NCBI RefSeq assembly: GCF_030068455.1
Contig: NZ_JAQOSQ010000011.1
Span: forward strand, 1 to 64,000
Direction of reading: 5' to 3'
Source: Roseofilum casamattae BLCC-M143
GTDB lineage: Bacteria; Cyanobacteriota; Cyanobacteriia; Cyanobacteriales; Desertifilaceae
DNA length: 64,000 nt
The number at the start of each line of letters is the position of its first letter. Positions within the stretch are counted from its first letter, which is position 1. Of this stretch, positions 52,975 through 62,500 are shown piece after piece. The translations under genes were made by a program, and so were the position numbers. The notes under the pieces were generated by a model, which made no database searches, was not told where the DNA came from, and was given only the letters and a program-made list of their open reading frames with translations.

Positions 52975-54390
52975 CTATCCCTCTTGAGTTTTAACATATT
53001 TCCTGAACATGGGAACCAGCACGATCGAATAAGGCAGATCGTTTTCAATGGCAATTAGCGATCGCATCATCAGTGATTCTACAGTATCATTAAAGTCCGT
53101 GCTGGAAACACTATCATCCATATTCTCCTTCAAGTCTTCCAAGGTAATTGGTCGATCTTGAAAGGCAAGATAGCAGATAATCTCTTTCTCTAATTTCGAT
53201 AACTGTTGGATGACCTTTCCTAACTCATCTCTGAGATCTCTGGGTAAACTGAGGTCCATCTCCGTTTGTTGAGCGAGAAATCGAGATACGCTTCCGGAAA
53301 AAACTTTGCGGATTTTAGCTACAATAATCTTTAATATCCCTGGATTTCCATCATAGCGGTCGATCAGTTGTTGCCATTTTTCGCGATCTGAAAGAGACTT
53401 GTTATCTAATATGCTTTCAGCAGTTTTACCTAATCCTTTTACCGTGAAAAACTCAACTTTTTCTATGCCTTCTAACTGAGTCTGTTCGATCGATTCTAAT
53501 TGACTGACGAGGAGAATGCAGCTCTGATGATTGGATGTCCCGACTTCCATCACCAATTCTCGATAATCGGAATATCCTTCTCTATATTCTCCCGCTAATC
53601 CTTTCGGTTTGTACGTTTTTTCCCAACTATCTAAAATAATCAAACAGCGATATTCTTGCAAACGGGAGATAAGTTCGGGAACACTGTTTGCTGCTGGTTG
53701 GACCGGAAAGCAAGCCAATAAGTCGGCAAGCATCTCCTGTGGTGTCTGTGAAGGAACGAGCGATCGCCAAATAACATATTCAAACTCGTCTTGTATTTCT
53801 TCAGCAACTTTCTTCGCTAAAAATGTTTTTCCAATCCAAAACATTCCCGATAAAACCACTAAGCGATATTGTCTATTGACAACACATTGTTTTAAATCCT
53901 CTCGTTCCCATTCCCGCCCAAAAAAATTAGTAATATCGGGAGAATTTCCCCAATCACGATATTTTTTATTATCTAAACGTTGCTTATATCTGGCTGCTTC
54001 CAGCCATTTGGCGATATCTCTCCAACTGCTGAGTTCGTTTTCTTCACGATTCGTCAAGCATTCGACGTATCGGTATAACCCTCGACAAAAATCAACCCTA
54101 ATTCCGTTGGCACCGCGATCGCGCTTTTTACCAATTGCCTTACTATTATAACCGCTTAACAAACCACATAAATTAATCTTCTCTCCATCATTAAATCGTT
54201 GCGTCGAGTCCTGCCAGTATTTCTGTTTTACATTATCTAAATCTGCAAATAATCTCCGCAAGTCCCAACCATCCAGAAACGCTTCTTGGAATAATTGGCG
54301 ATCGCTTTCTGTTAACGAAGAGAGAGGGAATAACGCCTTCTCTATTTCTTGCAAATATTCCTCATCGTATGCTTCAGAATTTACTGACAT
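52975..54390 (-). CDS. NB-ARC/STAND-type ATPase with helical N-terminal domain
   Basis: A 471-residue protein. The first 150 residues are a helical domain without a named match. From about 160 (NFFGREWEREDLKQCVV) an NB-ARC-like module begins: P-loop LSGMFWIGKTFLAKKVAEEI (GxxxxGKT kept, though the usual GGxGK is FWxGK), Walker B LIILDSWEK, and a GNPGILKIIVAKI segment. A winged-helix-like tail ends the protein at LVPMFRKYVKT. Most cyanobacterial relatives continue with WD40 or TPR repeats as sensors; none follows here, so it is short or truncated. It converges with the receptor kinase, with 85 bp between. Confidence 0.8.
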   Translation of the reverse strand: MSVNSEAYDEEYLQEIEKALFPLSSLTESDRQLFQEAFLDGWDLRRLFADLDNVKQKYWQDSTQRFNDGEKINLCGLLSGYNSKAIGKKRDRGANGIRVDFCRGLYRYVECLTNREENELSSWRDIAKWLEAARYKQRLDNKKYRDWGNSPDITNFFGREWEREDLKQCVVNRQYRLVVLSGMFWIGKTFLAKKVAEEIQDEFEYVIWRSLVPSQTPQEMLADLLACFPVQPAANSVPELISRLQEYRCLIILDSWEKTYKPKGLAGEYREGYSDYRELVMEVGTSNHQSCILLVSQLESIEQTQLEGIEKVEFFTVKGLGKTAESILDNKSLSDREKWQQLIDRYDGNPGILKIIVAKIRKVFSGSVSRFLAQQTEMDLSLPRDLRDELGKVIQQLSKLEKEIICYLAFQDRPITLEDLKENMDDSVSSTDFNDTVESLMMRSLIAIENDLPYSIVLVPMFRKYVKTQEG

Positions 54391-54709
54391 AAGGCAAAAA
54401 TAGCTTTCGGCATCTGGATCGAGTAGGAATTATAACATGTTTTCGCCGTTCCAGCTCAAGTTTCGACAAACATGTAGGGTGCGTGAATAACTTACACTAC
54501 CTCTACTCTCTCCTAACCAAACTCTAACATTGATTAGTCAATTCAATAGATCCAGCTATAGATCTCGTTCATTTCCAGCTCTATTTGCTACCATTTGCTA
54601 CCTCAAAATTTTTGCGGAAATCATAATCAATTCCCTAATCAAAATTAGTAGTGCTTAATCAATTCGCCTCGTTAGTCTCGTAAGCAACAACTGAATTCAA
54701 CTAAGGCTT
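54391..54709. other. Intergenic region before the proline-rich peptide
   Basis: No gene was recognised in these 319 bases. It contains the short direct repeat ATTTGCTACC (twice near 54588-54601), AT-rich tracts, and no clear ribosome site ahead of the ATG at 54710. It should hold the promoters for the divergent ATPase and peptide genes. Confidence 0.45.
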
Positions 54710-54955
54710 ATGAAGGCTCTAAAATCTCGACAAATTTATAATTTCTTGCTCGTGCTCGTGCTCGTGCTGGCTCAATCCGGACTAATTTGGTCTCGAACGG
54801 GATTGGCAAGCGAAGGAGAATTCATTCCACCACCTCCTCCTCCAGAAGATCCTATTGTTCCTACCAATTATAGCGAAGGAGAACTCATTCCACCCCCTCC
54901 TCCAGAAGAACCCATTGAACCCATTGTTCCTACCAATTATACTGAATTGAATTAA
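54710..54955 (+). CDS. Small secreted proline-rich repeat protein
   Basis: An 81-residue protein with a signal peptide (NFLLVLVLVLAQSGLIW, cleavage near LAS-EG). The mature part is only two imperfect repeats: EGEFIPPPPPPEDPIVPTNY then EGELIPPPPPEEP(IEP)IVPTNY. It is thus an acidic, proline-rich, unstructured exported peptide of about 47 residues. No database family comes to mind. The repeated DNA is also clearly repeated, suggesting a recent internal duplication and that the frame is maintained. It stands between the ATPase and gltX, with no partner identified. Could be a cell-wall spacer or a non-functional short gene. Confidence 0.6.
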   Translation: MKALKSRQIYNFLLVLVLVLAQSGLIWSRTGLASEGEFIPPPPPPEDPIVPTNYSEGELIPPPPPEEPIEPIVPTNYTELN

Positions 54956-54998
54956 CCTCAGTTTTGGATAAGAACAGGAGAACGTTCTCAATAGGAGG

Positions 54999-55065
54999 CG
55001 AGAAACCGGGGTTCTCCAACCGCCATGACTTATGGCTGGAGGTAAGCCAGAACCTCGGTTTCTCG
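54999..55065. repeat. Long imperfect inverted repeat (cyanobacterial dispersed hairpin)
   Basis: CGAGAAACCGGGGTTCT (54999-55015) pairs with AGAACCTCGGTTTCTCG (55049-55065) at 16 of 17 positions, and an inner hairpin GCCAT...ATGGC lies in the loop. Repeats built on GAGAAACCGGGTTTCT are familiar in cyanobacterial intergenic DNA. Here it separates two convergent genes and could end transcription from both sides, although no T run is present. Confidence 0.75.
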
Positions 55066-55079
55066 GGAGTTTCTCGGGA

Positions 55080-56522
55080 CTATAATGTGGCTAAGGCTTG
55101 GTTTAAGCGATCGCGATCTTCCCCTTTCTCGTGCCACAATAACCAAGACTGAATCAAATCCGGCCCGTGCACGTCACCGGTGAGACCGGCGCGAAGACTT
55201 CGCATCACCAGTCCTTTTTTCACTTTATGCTCTTTCGTTACTGACTTAATAATTTCTTTCAACCGCTCCTCGGTTACAGTATCGGAGTCGAGGGCGGCGA
55301 CAGTACTCTCGAGTATAGCCTTAACGCCCTCTTTTTGCAATTGCGTTTGTGCGTCCTCCGAAAATGTAACCGTAGCGGTAAAGAACATTTTCGCCAGTTC
55401 GTTAGCATCCTCTAAACGAGTTAAACTGGGAGCGATTAGTGTAACAATCTGCTCCAACCACCCTCGTTGTTCCTGCGCGTCGAACTCGTATCCCGCCGCT
55501 TGCCATTGCGGAACGAGCAAGTCAGTTAGCTCCGCCACTGGCATATGATGTAAATATTGGCTATTAATCCAATTGAGCTTATCCCAATCAAACTTAGCAC
55601 CGGCTTGGTTAACGCGATCGAAACTAAAGACCTTTGCTGCCTCCTCCAGAGTAAACAACTCTTGCGTCGCATCCGGAGCCGTCCATCCCAACAGCGTCAT
55701 ATAATTCGCCAAACCGGGAGCCACATAACCCATATTGCGGAAATCAGAAATTGAGGTAACGCCATCGCGCTTCGATAACTTGCGGCCTTCCTTATTCAAA
55801 ATTAAAGGAGTGTGGGCGAACTCGGGAACCTCTCCTCCTAACGCTTCGTAGAGTAAAATCTGTTTAGCCGTATTGGCAATATGGTCTTCGCCGCGAATGA
55901 CATGAGAGATGGACATATCCATATCATCCACCACCACAGCCATATTATAAAGAGGCTGACCGACTCCTTCGCTATCCGACGCGCGAGCAATTACCATATC
56001 GCCACCTAAGTCGCTCGCCTTCCAGCTCACCGTCCCTCGGACTAAATCCTTCCAAACGATCGCGCGATCGTCATCTATCTTAAACCGAATAACCGGTTTC
56101 CGTCCTTCCGCCACAAACACCGCTTGCTCGTCCGCCGTTAAATTGCGATGGCGGTTATCATACCGAGGAGCTAAACCAGCCGCCTTTTGCCGATCGCGCA
56201 TTGCATCCAACTCATCTGGAGTACAATAACAGCGATAAGCCAGTCCGCGATCGAGTAACCCTTGTACCGCTTCCTTATAGAGTTCCAGCCGCTGGGACTG
56301 ATAAAACGGCCCCTCATCCCAGTTGAGACCCAGCCAGGACAAACCTTCCAGGATATTATCAGTATATTCAGACCGCGATCGCTCTTCGTCAGTATCTTCA
56401 ATTCTCAGGATAAACCGGCCGCCTAGATGACGAGCAAATAACCAGTTAAACACAGCCGTTCTTGCCGTGCCAATATGTAAGTTCCCCGTAGGACTCGGTG
56501 CAATTCTAACTCTAACGCTCAC
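55080..56522 (-). CDS. gltX: Glutamyl-tRNA synthetase
   Basis: Class I synthetase of 480 residues charging tRNA-Glu (and, as usual in cyanobacteria, probably tRNA-Gln for the amidation route); glutamyl-tRNA also feeds tetrapyrrole synthesis. HIGH motif: [25 protein letters not shown] motif: [12 protein letters not shown]. The anticodon-binding region is complete, and length is standard. The ATG is followed by the conserved [12 protein letters not shown]. Single gene on the minus strand with about 185 bp before the peroxiredoxin gene. Confidence 0.97.
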   Translation of the reverse strand: MSVRVRIAPSPTGNLHIGTARTAVFNWLFARHLGGRFILRIEDTDEERSRSEYTDNILEGLSWLGLNWDEGPFYQSQRLELYKEAVQGLLDRGLAYRCYCTPDELDAMRDRQKAAGLAPRYDNRHRNLTADEQAVFVAEGRKPVIRFKIDDDRAIVWKDLVRGTVSWKASDLGGDMVIARASDSEGVGQPLYNMAVVVDDMDMSISHVIRGEDHIANTAKQILLYEALGGEVPEFAHTPLILNKEGRKLSKRDGVTSISDFRNMGYVAPGLANYMTLLGWTAPDATQELFTLEEAAKVFSFDRVNQAGAKFDWDKLNWINSQYLHHMPVAELTDLLVPQWQAAGYEFDAQEQRGWLEQIVTLIAPSLTRLEDANELAKMFFTATVTFSEDAQTQLQKEGVKAILESTVAALDSDTVTEERLKEIIKSVTKEHKVKKGLVMRSLRAGLTGDVHGPDLIQSWLLWHEKGEDRDRLNQALATL

Positions 56523-56655
56523 AAAACTTTTCTCGTTCTCGCAATAATCATCATAACCATTCTGATTCTATAGTGCTTTGGCAGTCCTGTATCGCCATCG
56601 CGCGATCGCGATCGGAGAGCTAGGATAGTCCCACACCAACAACCCATCTCTGAAG

Positions 56656-56690
56656 ATCTCCGTGTCTCCGTGGTTTATTCCCTCATCCTA
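56656..56690. repeat. Dispersed repeat CTCCGTG-CTCCGTG, copy 2
   Basis: CTCCGTGTCTCCGTGGTTTA followed by TTCCCTCATC matches the copy at 9773-9813 over about 30 bases. It lies between gltX and the peroxiredoxin gene. Function unknown. Confidence 0.5.
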
Positions 56691-56707
56691 ACTCCCATCA
56701 TCTGGCT

Positions 56708-57352
56708 CTACAAAGCATCCAAAGCTGCTAAAATTTCACTCGGGTCTAAGCGTTTTGTATAATCAGCATCAACAAACCCGAGAGCAACCTTACCGTCTGG
56801 AGCAATAACATAAGTTGCTGGAATTGGCAACTCGAACGTATCATCCCCATTATGAGCTGGAATATCGAGACCAAAGTTTTGATACAAGGGACGCAGAGAC
56901 TCCGGTAGAGCAAAAACTAAACCATAGCTGCGAGCCACTTGGTTGCCTACATCGCTGAGCACTTCAAATGTCAGCTCATTTTTCTCAGAGGTTGATAATG
57001 AGTTATCCGGAGTTTGGGGAGAAATGGTGACTAATGTGGCATTGCGATCGCGTAAATCCGGTACGATTTGTTGCAGGGCCCGCAACTCTAGGTTGCAATA
57101 AGGACACCATTGACCGCGATAATAAGAAACAACAACCGGTCCCGTTTTGAGTAACTCGCTCAGGACAACGGTTTTTCCCGTTGCATTGGGTAAGGAAAAA
57201 TCAGGAGCTATATCGCCGGTTTTACAGGCTTGCTCGATAATACCAGAGGTGCGCAGTTGTTCGGTTGCCGTATCCATTGTTGCTCTAATGCTTTCGGAAT
57301 GTCCGGCGCGAATTTCTTGTTGTGTGTTCTGCAAGTCTTGAGTTAAGCTCAT
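56708..57352 (-). CDS. Peroxiredoxin-like protein (AhpC/TSA family)
   Basis: A 214-residue thioredoxin-fold protein. The active-site segment is YYRGQWCPYCNLELRALQQI, a CxxC arrangement (C-P-Y-C) rather than the single peroxidatic Cys of 2-Cys AhpC; it fits the peroxiredoxin-like group with a thiol pair. IAPDFSLPNATGKTVVLSEL and LPIPATYVIAPDGKVALGFV are the conserved flanks. The N-terminal 45 residues are helical and extra. Probable thiol peroxidase or oxidoreductase in the cytoplasm. Transcribed alone on the minus strand. Confidence 0.88.
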   Translation of the reverse strand: MSLTQDLQNTQQEIRAGHSESIRATMDTATEQLRTSGIIEQACKTGDIAPDFSLPNATGKTVVLSELLKTGPVVVSYYRGQWCPYCNLELRALQQIVPDLRDRNATLVTISPQTPDNSLSTSEKNELTFEVLSDVGNQVARSYGLVFALPESLRPLYQNFGLDIPAHNGDDTFELPIPATYVIAPDGKVALGFVDADYTKRLDPSEILAALDAL

Positions 57353-57410
57353 GAGTATCCCTCAGTCGTTCGGCAAGATTTCAACACTAGTTTAGCGTAG
57401 CCAATCGAGA

Positions 57411-57593
57411 TTAAGCGGGGATGAGAGAATTCAAAGGAAAAACTTTTCGCGCTTCCGATGGAGTAAGATCGTAATACTTGCGAAATCTGGCAGCACAGCA
57501 AGATTGAGTTTTATATCCGCAGGCTAAAGCTATCCGAGCAATTTTATCTTGCTCGTAGGAACCTACCAGGAGTGAATCTGCGGATCTTGCCAG
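57411..57593 (-). pseudogene. Remnant of an AraC-type regulator (C-terminal helix-turn-helix)
   Basis: A minus-strand frame of about 60 codons encodes KIARIALACGYKTQS and CAARFRKYYDLTPSEARK, the second helix-turn-helix of AraC/XylS regulators. The N-terminal part is absent: the frame is closed upstream by a TAA inside the JmjC gene. It overlaps the last 31 bases of that gene in another frame. It is a decayed or transposed regulator piece with no likely product of its own. Confidence 0.65.
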
Positions 57594-58705
57594 TTATAGC
57601 AGTTCGGAAAAACAAAGTTGGTAAATGATAGGGAAATACTCGGATCTAAGGCTTTCACTTGATGCCACCATCCCACTGGCATAAAAATGACTTCTCCCGG
57701 TTCCAAAATAACTTCAATTGGAGTCGTATTTTTAAATAAAGGATACTTTTGATAATCGGGATTTTCGCAATCAACTTTACTAAAGACACCAACATGATTG
57801 TAAAGCAGGGGAGTTTGTTGTGGAGAGAATACTCGCCAGCGTTTGCGACCGTAAATTTGTGCCATCATTAAGTTCACCGGATCGTGGTGCAATGGGGTAA
57901 TTGTTCCCGCCGGACCGAACCAGAAAAAGACTTTATTGCTCCTATCGTCTCCATTAAGAAATTCGGGGAAAAAGATAATCTCATCCAGCAATCCTTTTAA
58001 TTCGTCCCGTTCCAAATTCTGATTATTCGCGACCATGTAGTAATCGTTATTTTTGCCTCCGGTTAAAATGCGATCGACATAATCGGAGAGACGAATGGTT
58101 TGTTTGTGCTTTTCGCACTGAATTTCGTATTCTGGATTGCTATTGCGATTTGCTTGAATTTCGACATCAACATGACCGTATTTTTGTTTAAAATACTCTG
58201 GAGACCAAGTTTTCATCGCCGGCCAGTCGTGCATCAGATCGGTTAAAATTACCGGAGTATTGGTGGCATAATAGCGATCGATAAACTCTTGTTGTGAAAC
58301 TCCCGATCGCCGTTCGATTGTTGTCGTTTTCGAGGATAAGGTTGCCAGTTGTTGCTGAATGGCTAAGGTGGACTCTAATTTTCGCAGCAGTTGAGCAATA
58401 TTATTGCCGATCGCAAATGATGACTCCGTCGCAACTTGGTTAATGGCGATGCGCGCGATCGCCGGATCGACTCCATTGTTTTGCATGGTCTCAATCATCG
58501 ACTGTTCCGATTTATTAAACAGCTTATTTAAAGAAATCCACCGCTTCCAGTTATCGGGAATTTGCGGTTGAGCGTTGGCGATCGCGTCTTTATTTTGCGC
58601 CAGCCATTCTAAGTTAACCTGTTGTTGGCTATTCTGCTGGTTTACCGTAATCCGCAAGGGAGGTAAGGTAATGCTGAGGGGTTGGTTCGGTTGCGAATCG
58701 CTCAT
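57563..58705 (-). CDS. JmjC/cupin-8 family Fe(II)/2-oxoglutarate oxygenase-like protein
   Basis: A 380-residue protein with a C-terminal cupin-like JmjC domain. The iron site is visible: ITPLHHDPVNLMMAQIYGRK carries HxD, and FMPVGWWHQVKAL the distal His. YATNTPVILTDLMHDWPAM opens the domain as in factor-inhibiting-HIF relatives and peptide hydroxylases. The first 130 residues are helical and specific to this subfamily. Bacterial members often hydroxylate ribosomal or other peptide substrates, but the target here is unknown. Its 3' end overlaps an AraC remnant. Divergent from the YqiA-like gene 40 bp away. Confidence 0.87.
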   Translation of the reverse strand: MSDSQPNQPLSITLPPLRITVNQQNSQQQVNLEWLAQNKDAIANAQPQIPDNWKRWISLNKLFNKSEQSMIETMQNNGVDPAIARIAINQVATESSFAIGNNIAQLLRKLESTLAIQQQLATLSSKTTTIERRSGVSQQEFIDRYYATNTPVILTDLMHDWPAMKTWSPEYFKQKYGHVDVEIQANRNSNPEYEIQCEKHKQTIRLSDYVDRILTGGKNNDYYMVANNQNLERDELKGLLDEIIFFPEFLNGDDRSNKVFFWFGPAGTITPLHHDPVNLMMAQIYGRKRWRVFSPQQTPLLYNHVGVFSKVDCENPDYQKYPLFKNTTPIEVILEPGEVIFMPVGWWHQVKALDPSISLSFTNFVFPNCYNWQDPQIHSW

Positions 58706-58743
58706 AAGATTGATGAGAAATTAAAAAGGCACAATTAAAGCTA

Positions 58744-59385
58744 TTGTTTTATTATATCTACTTACACGGATTTGCCTCATCTCCTGCCTCATTTAAGGCG
58801 CGCGAAATCGCTCGTTATTTTCGCGATCGCAACTTAACCTTACATATCCCCGACCTGAACCAAGGAGATTTTTCTCATCTTACCTTAACCCGACAACTGC
58901 AACAAGTCGGCCAACAAATTGAGGCAACCTCTGACCCAGTGTATCTCATTGGCTCTAGCTTGGGTGGGTTAACCGCAGCCTGGTTAGCCGAACAATATTC
59001 TCAGATCGAACGGTTAGTCTTACTCGCTCCTGCCTTTGACTTCTATCCTTACTGGTTATCTGTATTAACCCATGCCGAACGATCGCAATGGCAGCAAGAG
59101 GGATACCGGTCAATCTATCATTATGGCGAACGGCGATCGCTCCCTTTGCACTATAATTTCATTACCGATCTGCTCCAGTATTCCCGCACTGGTTTAACTC
59201 GCACCATACCCACCCTCATCGTACACGGAAAACAGGATGAGACCATTCCCATCCAGGGAAGTCGAGATTATGCGAAAGTGCGATCGCTCGTGCAATTAAT
59301 CGAACTCGAGAGCGACCATGGATTAGGCAATTGTCTCCCCGAAATTTGCACCGCCATCGACTCTTTTTTCCAGATTTCCTCCTAA
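58744..59385 (+). CDS. YqiA/YcfP-type alpha/beta hydrolase
   Basis: A 213-residue small esterase-like protein. It opens FYYIYLHGFASSPASFKARE, the YqiA-type oxyanion region, and has the nucleophile elbow LIGSSLGGLTAAWLA (GxSxG intact). The acid and His are in IVHGKQDETIP and SDHGLGN. The start is TTG; no ATG or GTG nearby gives the conserved beginning. No ribosome site is obvious. Cytoplasmic esterase with unknown substrate. Starts 40 bp from the divergent JmjC gene. Confidence 0.88.
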   Translation: MFYYIYLHGFASSPASFKAREIARYFRDRNLTLHIPDLNQGDFSHLTLTRQLQQVGQQIEATSDPVYLIGSSLGGLTAAWLAEQYSQIERLVLLAPAFDFYPYWLSVLTHAERSQWQQEGYRSIYHYGERRSLPLHYNFITDLLQYSRTGLTRTIPTLIVHGKQDETIPIQGSRDYAKVRSLVQLIELESDHGLGNCLPEICTAIDSFFQISS

Positions 59386-59574
59386 CGAGTTTCCTCTGTA
59401 GGGGTAATTAAGAAGACTCTCAGGAGAGAGGCAAGACCGCTGTGCCAAAGCCGTTATGCCGCGATGTAGAGCGTTTCCGGCAAAACAGTACTATCATTGG
59501 ACTGAGAAACCTATAACAGACTCCCCCTTCAAGTCGATCGATCTCTATTCATGCGTTGCTTGTAGCTCTAATCC

Positions 59575-62500
59575 ATGAATCAACGATTTAAACAAAAATT
59601 AGTACACTGGTTAGGGCTATTGGCGATCGCCTTAATTACCCTAAGCTGTATCGGTAACCTCAATAATTCTTCTGCATCTGCTCCCATGAATACCTCCCCT
59701 TGCCGCACCTTCAACATTACTAATTATCCCCCCTTAACCCAAGTTCCCGAAAATAGCGATCGCGCTCAATTTTATCTCAACGGCATTTGGGAGTTTCAAC
59801 CTGCCATCAGTCCAACCACTGATGCTTCTCCTCAATCTTCCCCGGATTCGGAAAGCTGGGGTAAAATTCGCGTTCCGGGAGACTGGCAACGGGAAAACGA
59901 TCCGAGAAACCCAGGCTTGCTCTCTCGCGGCACAGGGGATATCTGGAGCCGCTTTGAGGGCAAAACTCTAGGGCGGGCTTGGTATCGAAAAACCGTCCAA
60001 ATTCCCCAATCCTGGGCAGGACGCAGAATTTTGCTCAACCTAGACCGCGTGAGTACCGATGCCCAAATCTATGTTAACGATCGCCCTTGTGGCACAATTG
60101 AGTGGCCCTACGGCGCCGTTGATATTACCCCATCGGTCAAACTCGGAGAAGAGAATACTTTAACCCTACTCGTTAGTGCCTTTGCCGATGCAGAAGATCG
60201 AACCATTATCATGGGACCCGGAGAAATCTACACCAGTCCCGCTAAACTAGGCTCTCGCGGTCTGATTGGAGAAGTGCGCTTACTCAGTATCCCCGAAAGC
60301 GCGTGGATTAGCGATGTATTCGTGCAACCTTCCACCCGCAATCAATCGATAAAACTCAACATCGAACTAACCGATATTACCGAACCCGGTGCAGTGCAGA
60401 TTAGGGCCGCCATGCTCGACGAACACGGAAACGTCGAACAACAATTTTCGGCACAGCAAGAGGTACAAGCAACACCCACTCAAACTTTAAACGTCTCCTG
60501 GAATTGGGAAAATCCCCGACTGTGGGACGTACAACAGCCTAACTTATATACCCTACGATTGCAGATTGAAGGGAAGAGTATTCAAGATACCTACGACCAA
60601 TCCTTCGGGTTTCGCGAATTCTGGATTGAGGGCAAACGCTTTTACCTCAATGGCACGGAACTTCGCCTGCGTCCCGTCTACCACCGTGACTTGTGGCAAA
60701 GCTGGTGGGTCGGAAATCCGCAAGTGATGGATAAGATGATTCAGGGATACCAAGCCGCCGGATTTAACATTGCTGAGGTCTGGCCCGTCGATCATGACGA
60801 ACGCGGCCGATGGCATTTTCGCGAATTATTAGCCGAACGGGCCGACCTGAAAGGACTGCCGCTCATGGGGCCGGTTCTACCCATGCACGTACTCGCTAAA
60901 TCGAAAGATTGGAATCGGCCAGAGGTACGAGAACGATGGGAGCAGCGCATGGAAACCGAGATGCGTCGCTATCGCAACCATCCTTCCATCGTCATGTGGG
61001 TAACCAATGCTAACTATTACGGTCATTCTGACGATCAAAATCCCCGACGCATTGGGATGCAAACGGTTGAAGGAACCATCGGCAAAAACCCCGCTCGCTA
61101 TTGGCACAATTATGTCGCATCGGGGAAAGAAGCGATCGCAATCATTAAAGAACACGACACAACGCGATCGGTCATTTCCCATCAAGGAGCTGCCGTTGGA
61201 GATGTTTATAGTCTGAATTCTTATCTGGGGATGATTCCATTGCAAGAGCGAGAAGAATGGCTGTCTAATTGGCAAGCCAATGGAGATATGCCTTACATGA
61301 CGGTAGAATTGGGGACTCCATTACATACCACCATGATGCGCGCTCGAAATGGGTTCAGACATGCCGTGAAAAGCGAACCCTTGATGAGTGAATTTAGCGC
61401 GATTTATTTGGGGAAAGACGCCTACGAGCTAGAAACACCAGACTATCGCCAGAAAATTCGCGAGCAGTTTGTGCGAGACCAAGAGTACCAAAATTGGCAA
61501 TTTAACCCCGAGCTAGACTTTGCTCCCGCATTCCAAAACCTACAACAGTTGTTTACGACAAATACCTGGCGCAGTTGGCGCACCTGGGGGATAACTGGAG
61601 GCATGATTCCTTGGGAAGACGGCCATGGTTGGGAGCGATCGCTCGTTTGGAATGATATGGTCAGTTTGCCAGAGTTCGTGCCGGGGCAGCGCGGAGCTTA
61701 TCCGGAAAAAGTCGCTCGCGGGTTCTGGTATTATATGCAGCCAGAAGGAAATGTCGTGCATCCAGGGGCAATAGCACTCATGGAAAACAACGGCCCGACT
61801 CTCGCGTGGATTGCTGGCTCGCCGAAGGCATTTACGGAAAAAGATCGTAGTTTTACCGTATCCGAAAAGTTGCGGAAGCAGGTGGTGTTGCTGAACGATA
61901 CGAGAAGCGAGCAAGATTTTCAGTTCAAATGGCAACTGAAGATCTCTGGAAAAGTTCTGAAAAAATCGAAAAAATCGGGAACGATTAAACCCGCTCAAAC
62001 CTTGTTTTTCCCAATTAAAACGACTCTGAAACCACAAACACTGCCGGACGGTTTGTCGTTTCCAGTTGAGGGAGAAATTAGCTTAACCGCTCAAATTGGC
62101 GATCGCCAGCATCAAGACCGCTTTCCATTCCGCCTATTTGCCCAACCCACTCCAGCCAGCGCAACCCTGACTGTCTTTGACCCGGTGGGGACGACCACAC
62201 AAATGCTGCAACAGTTAGGCTACTCGACGGTTCCCTGGGACGGACAAGAGACTGACTCGCTGTTGATTATCGGTCGCGAGGCCCTATCGGACGGCCGTCA
62301 ACTCCCCGGAGATTTGCGCGAGTTTATCCGCAACGGAGGACGGACATTAATCTTCATTCAAGATCGACAATGGCTACAAGAGACTTTAGGCTTGCGCACC
62401 TGCCCTCATCTGAGTCGCCGCGTCTTTCCCATCGACCCCAACCATCCCGCGATCGAAGGATTAGATCGGGAGGATTTACGGGACTGGCGAGGAGCGAGTA

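Noticed and set aside
46622-54390. Recent horizontal transfer of the whole kinase island
   Set aside because: The region is AT-rich, but GCGATCGC sites typical of the host still occur within it, so it has been resident for a long time or came from a related genome.
54782-54991. Trp/Arg-rich minus-strand frame opposite the proline-rich peptide
   Set aside because: Its composition is exactly what CCN-rich codons give when read in reverse; no start site or family.
55180-55548. 122-residue plus-strand frame opposite gltX
   Set aside because: Antisense shadow of a conserved housekeeping gene.
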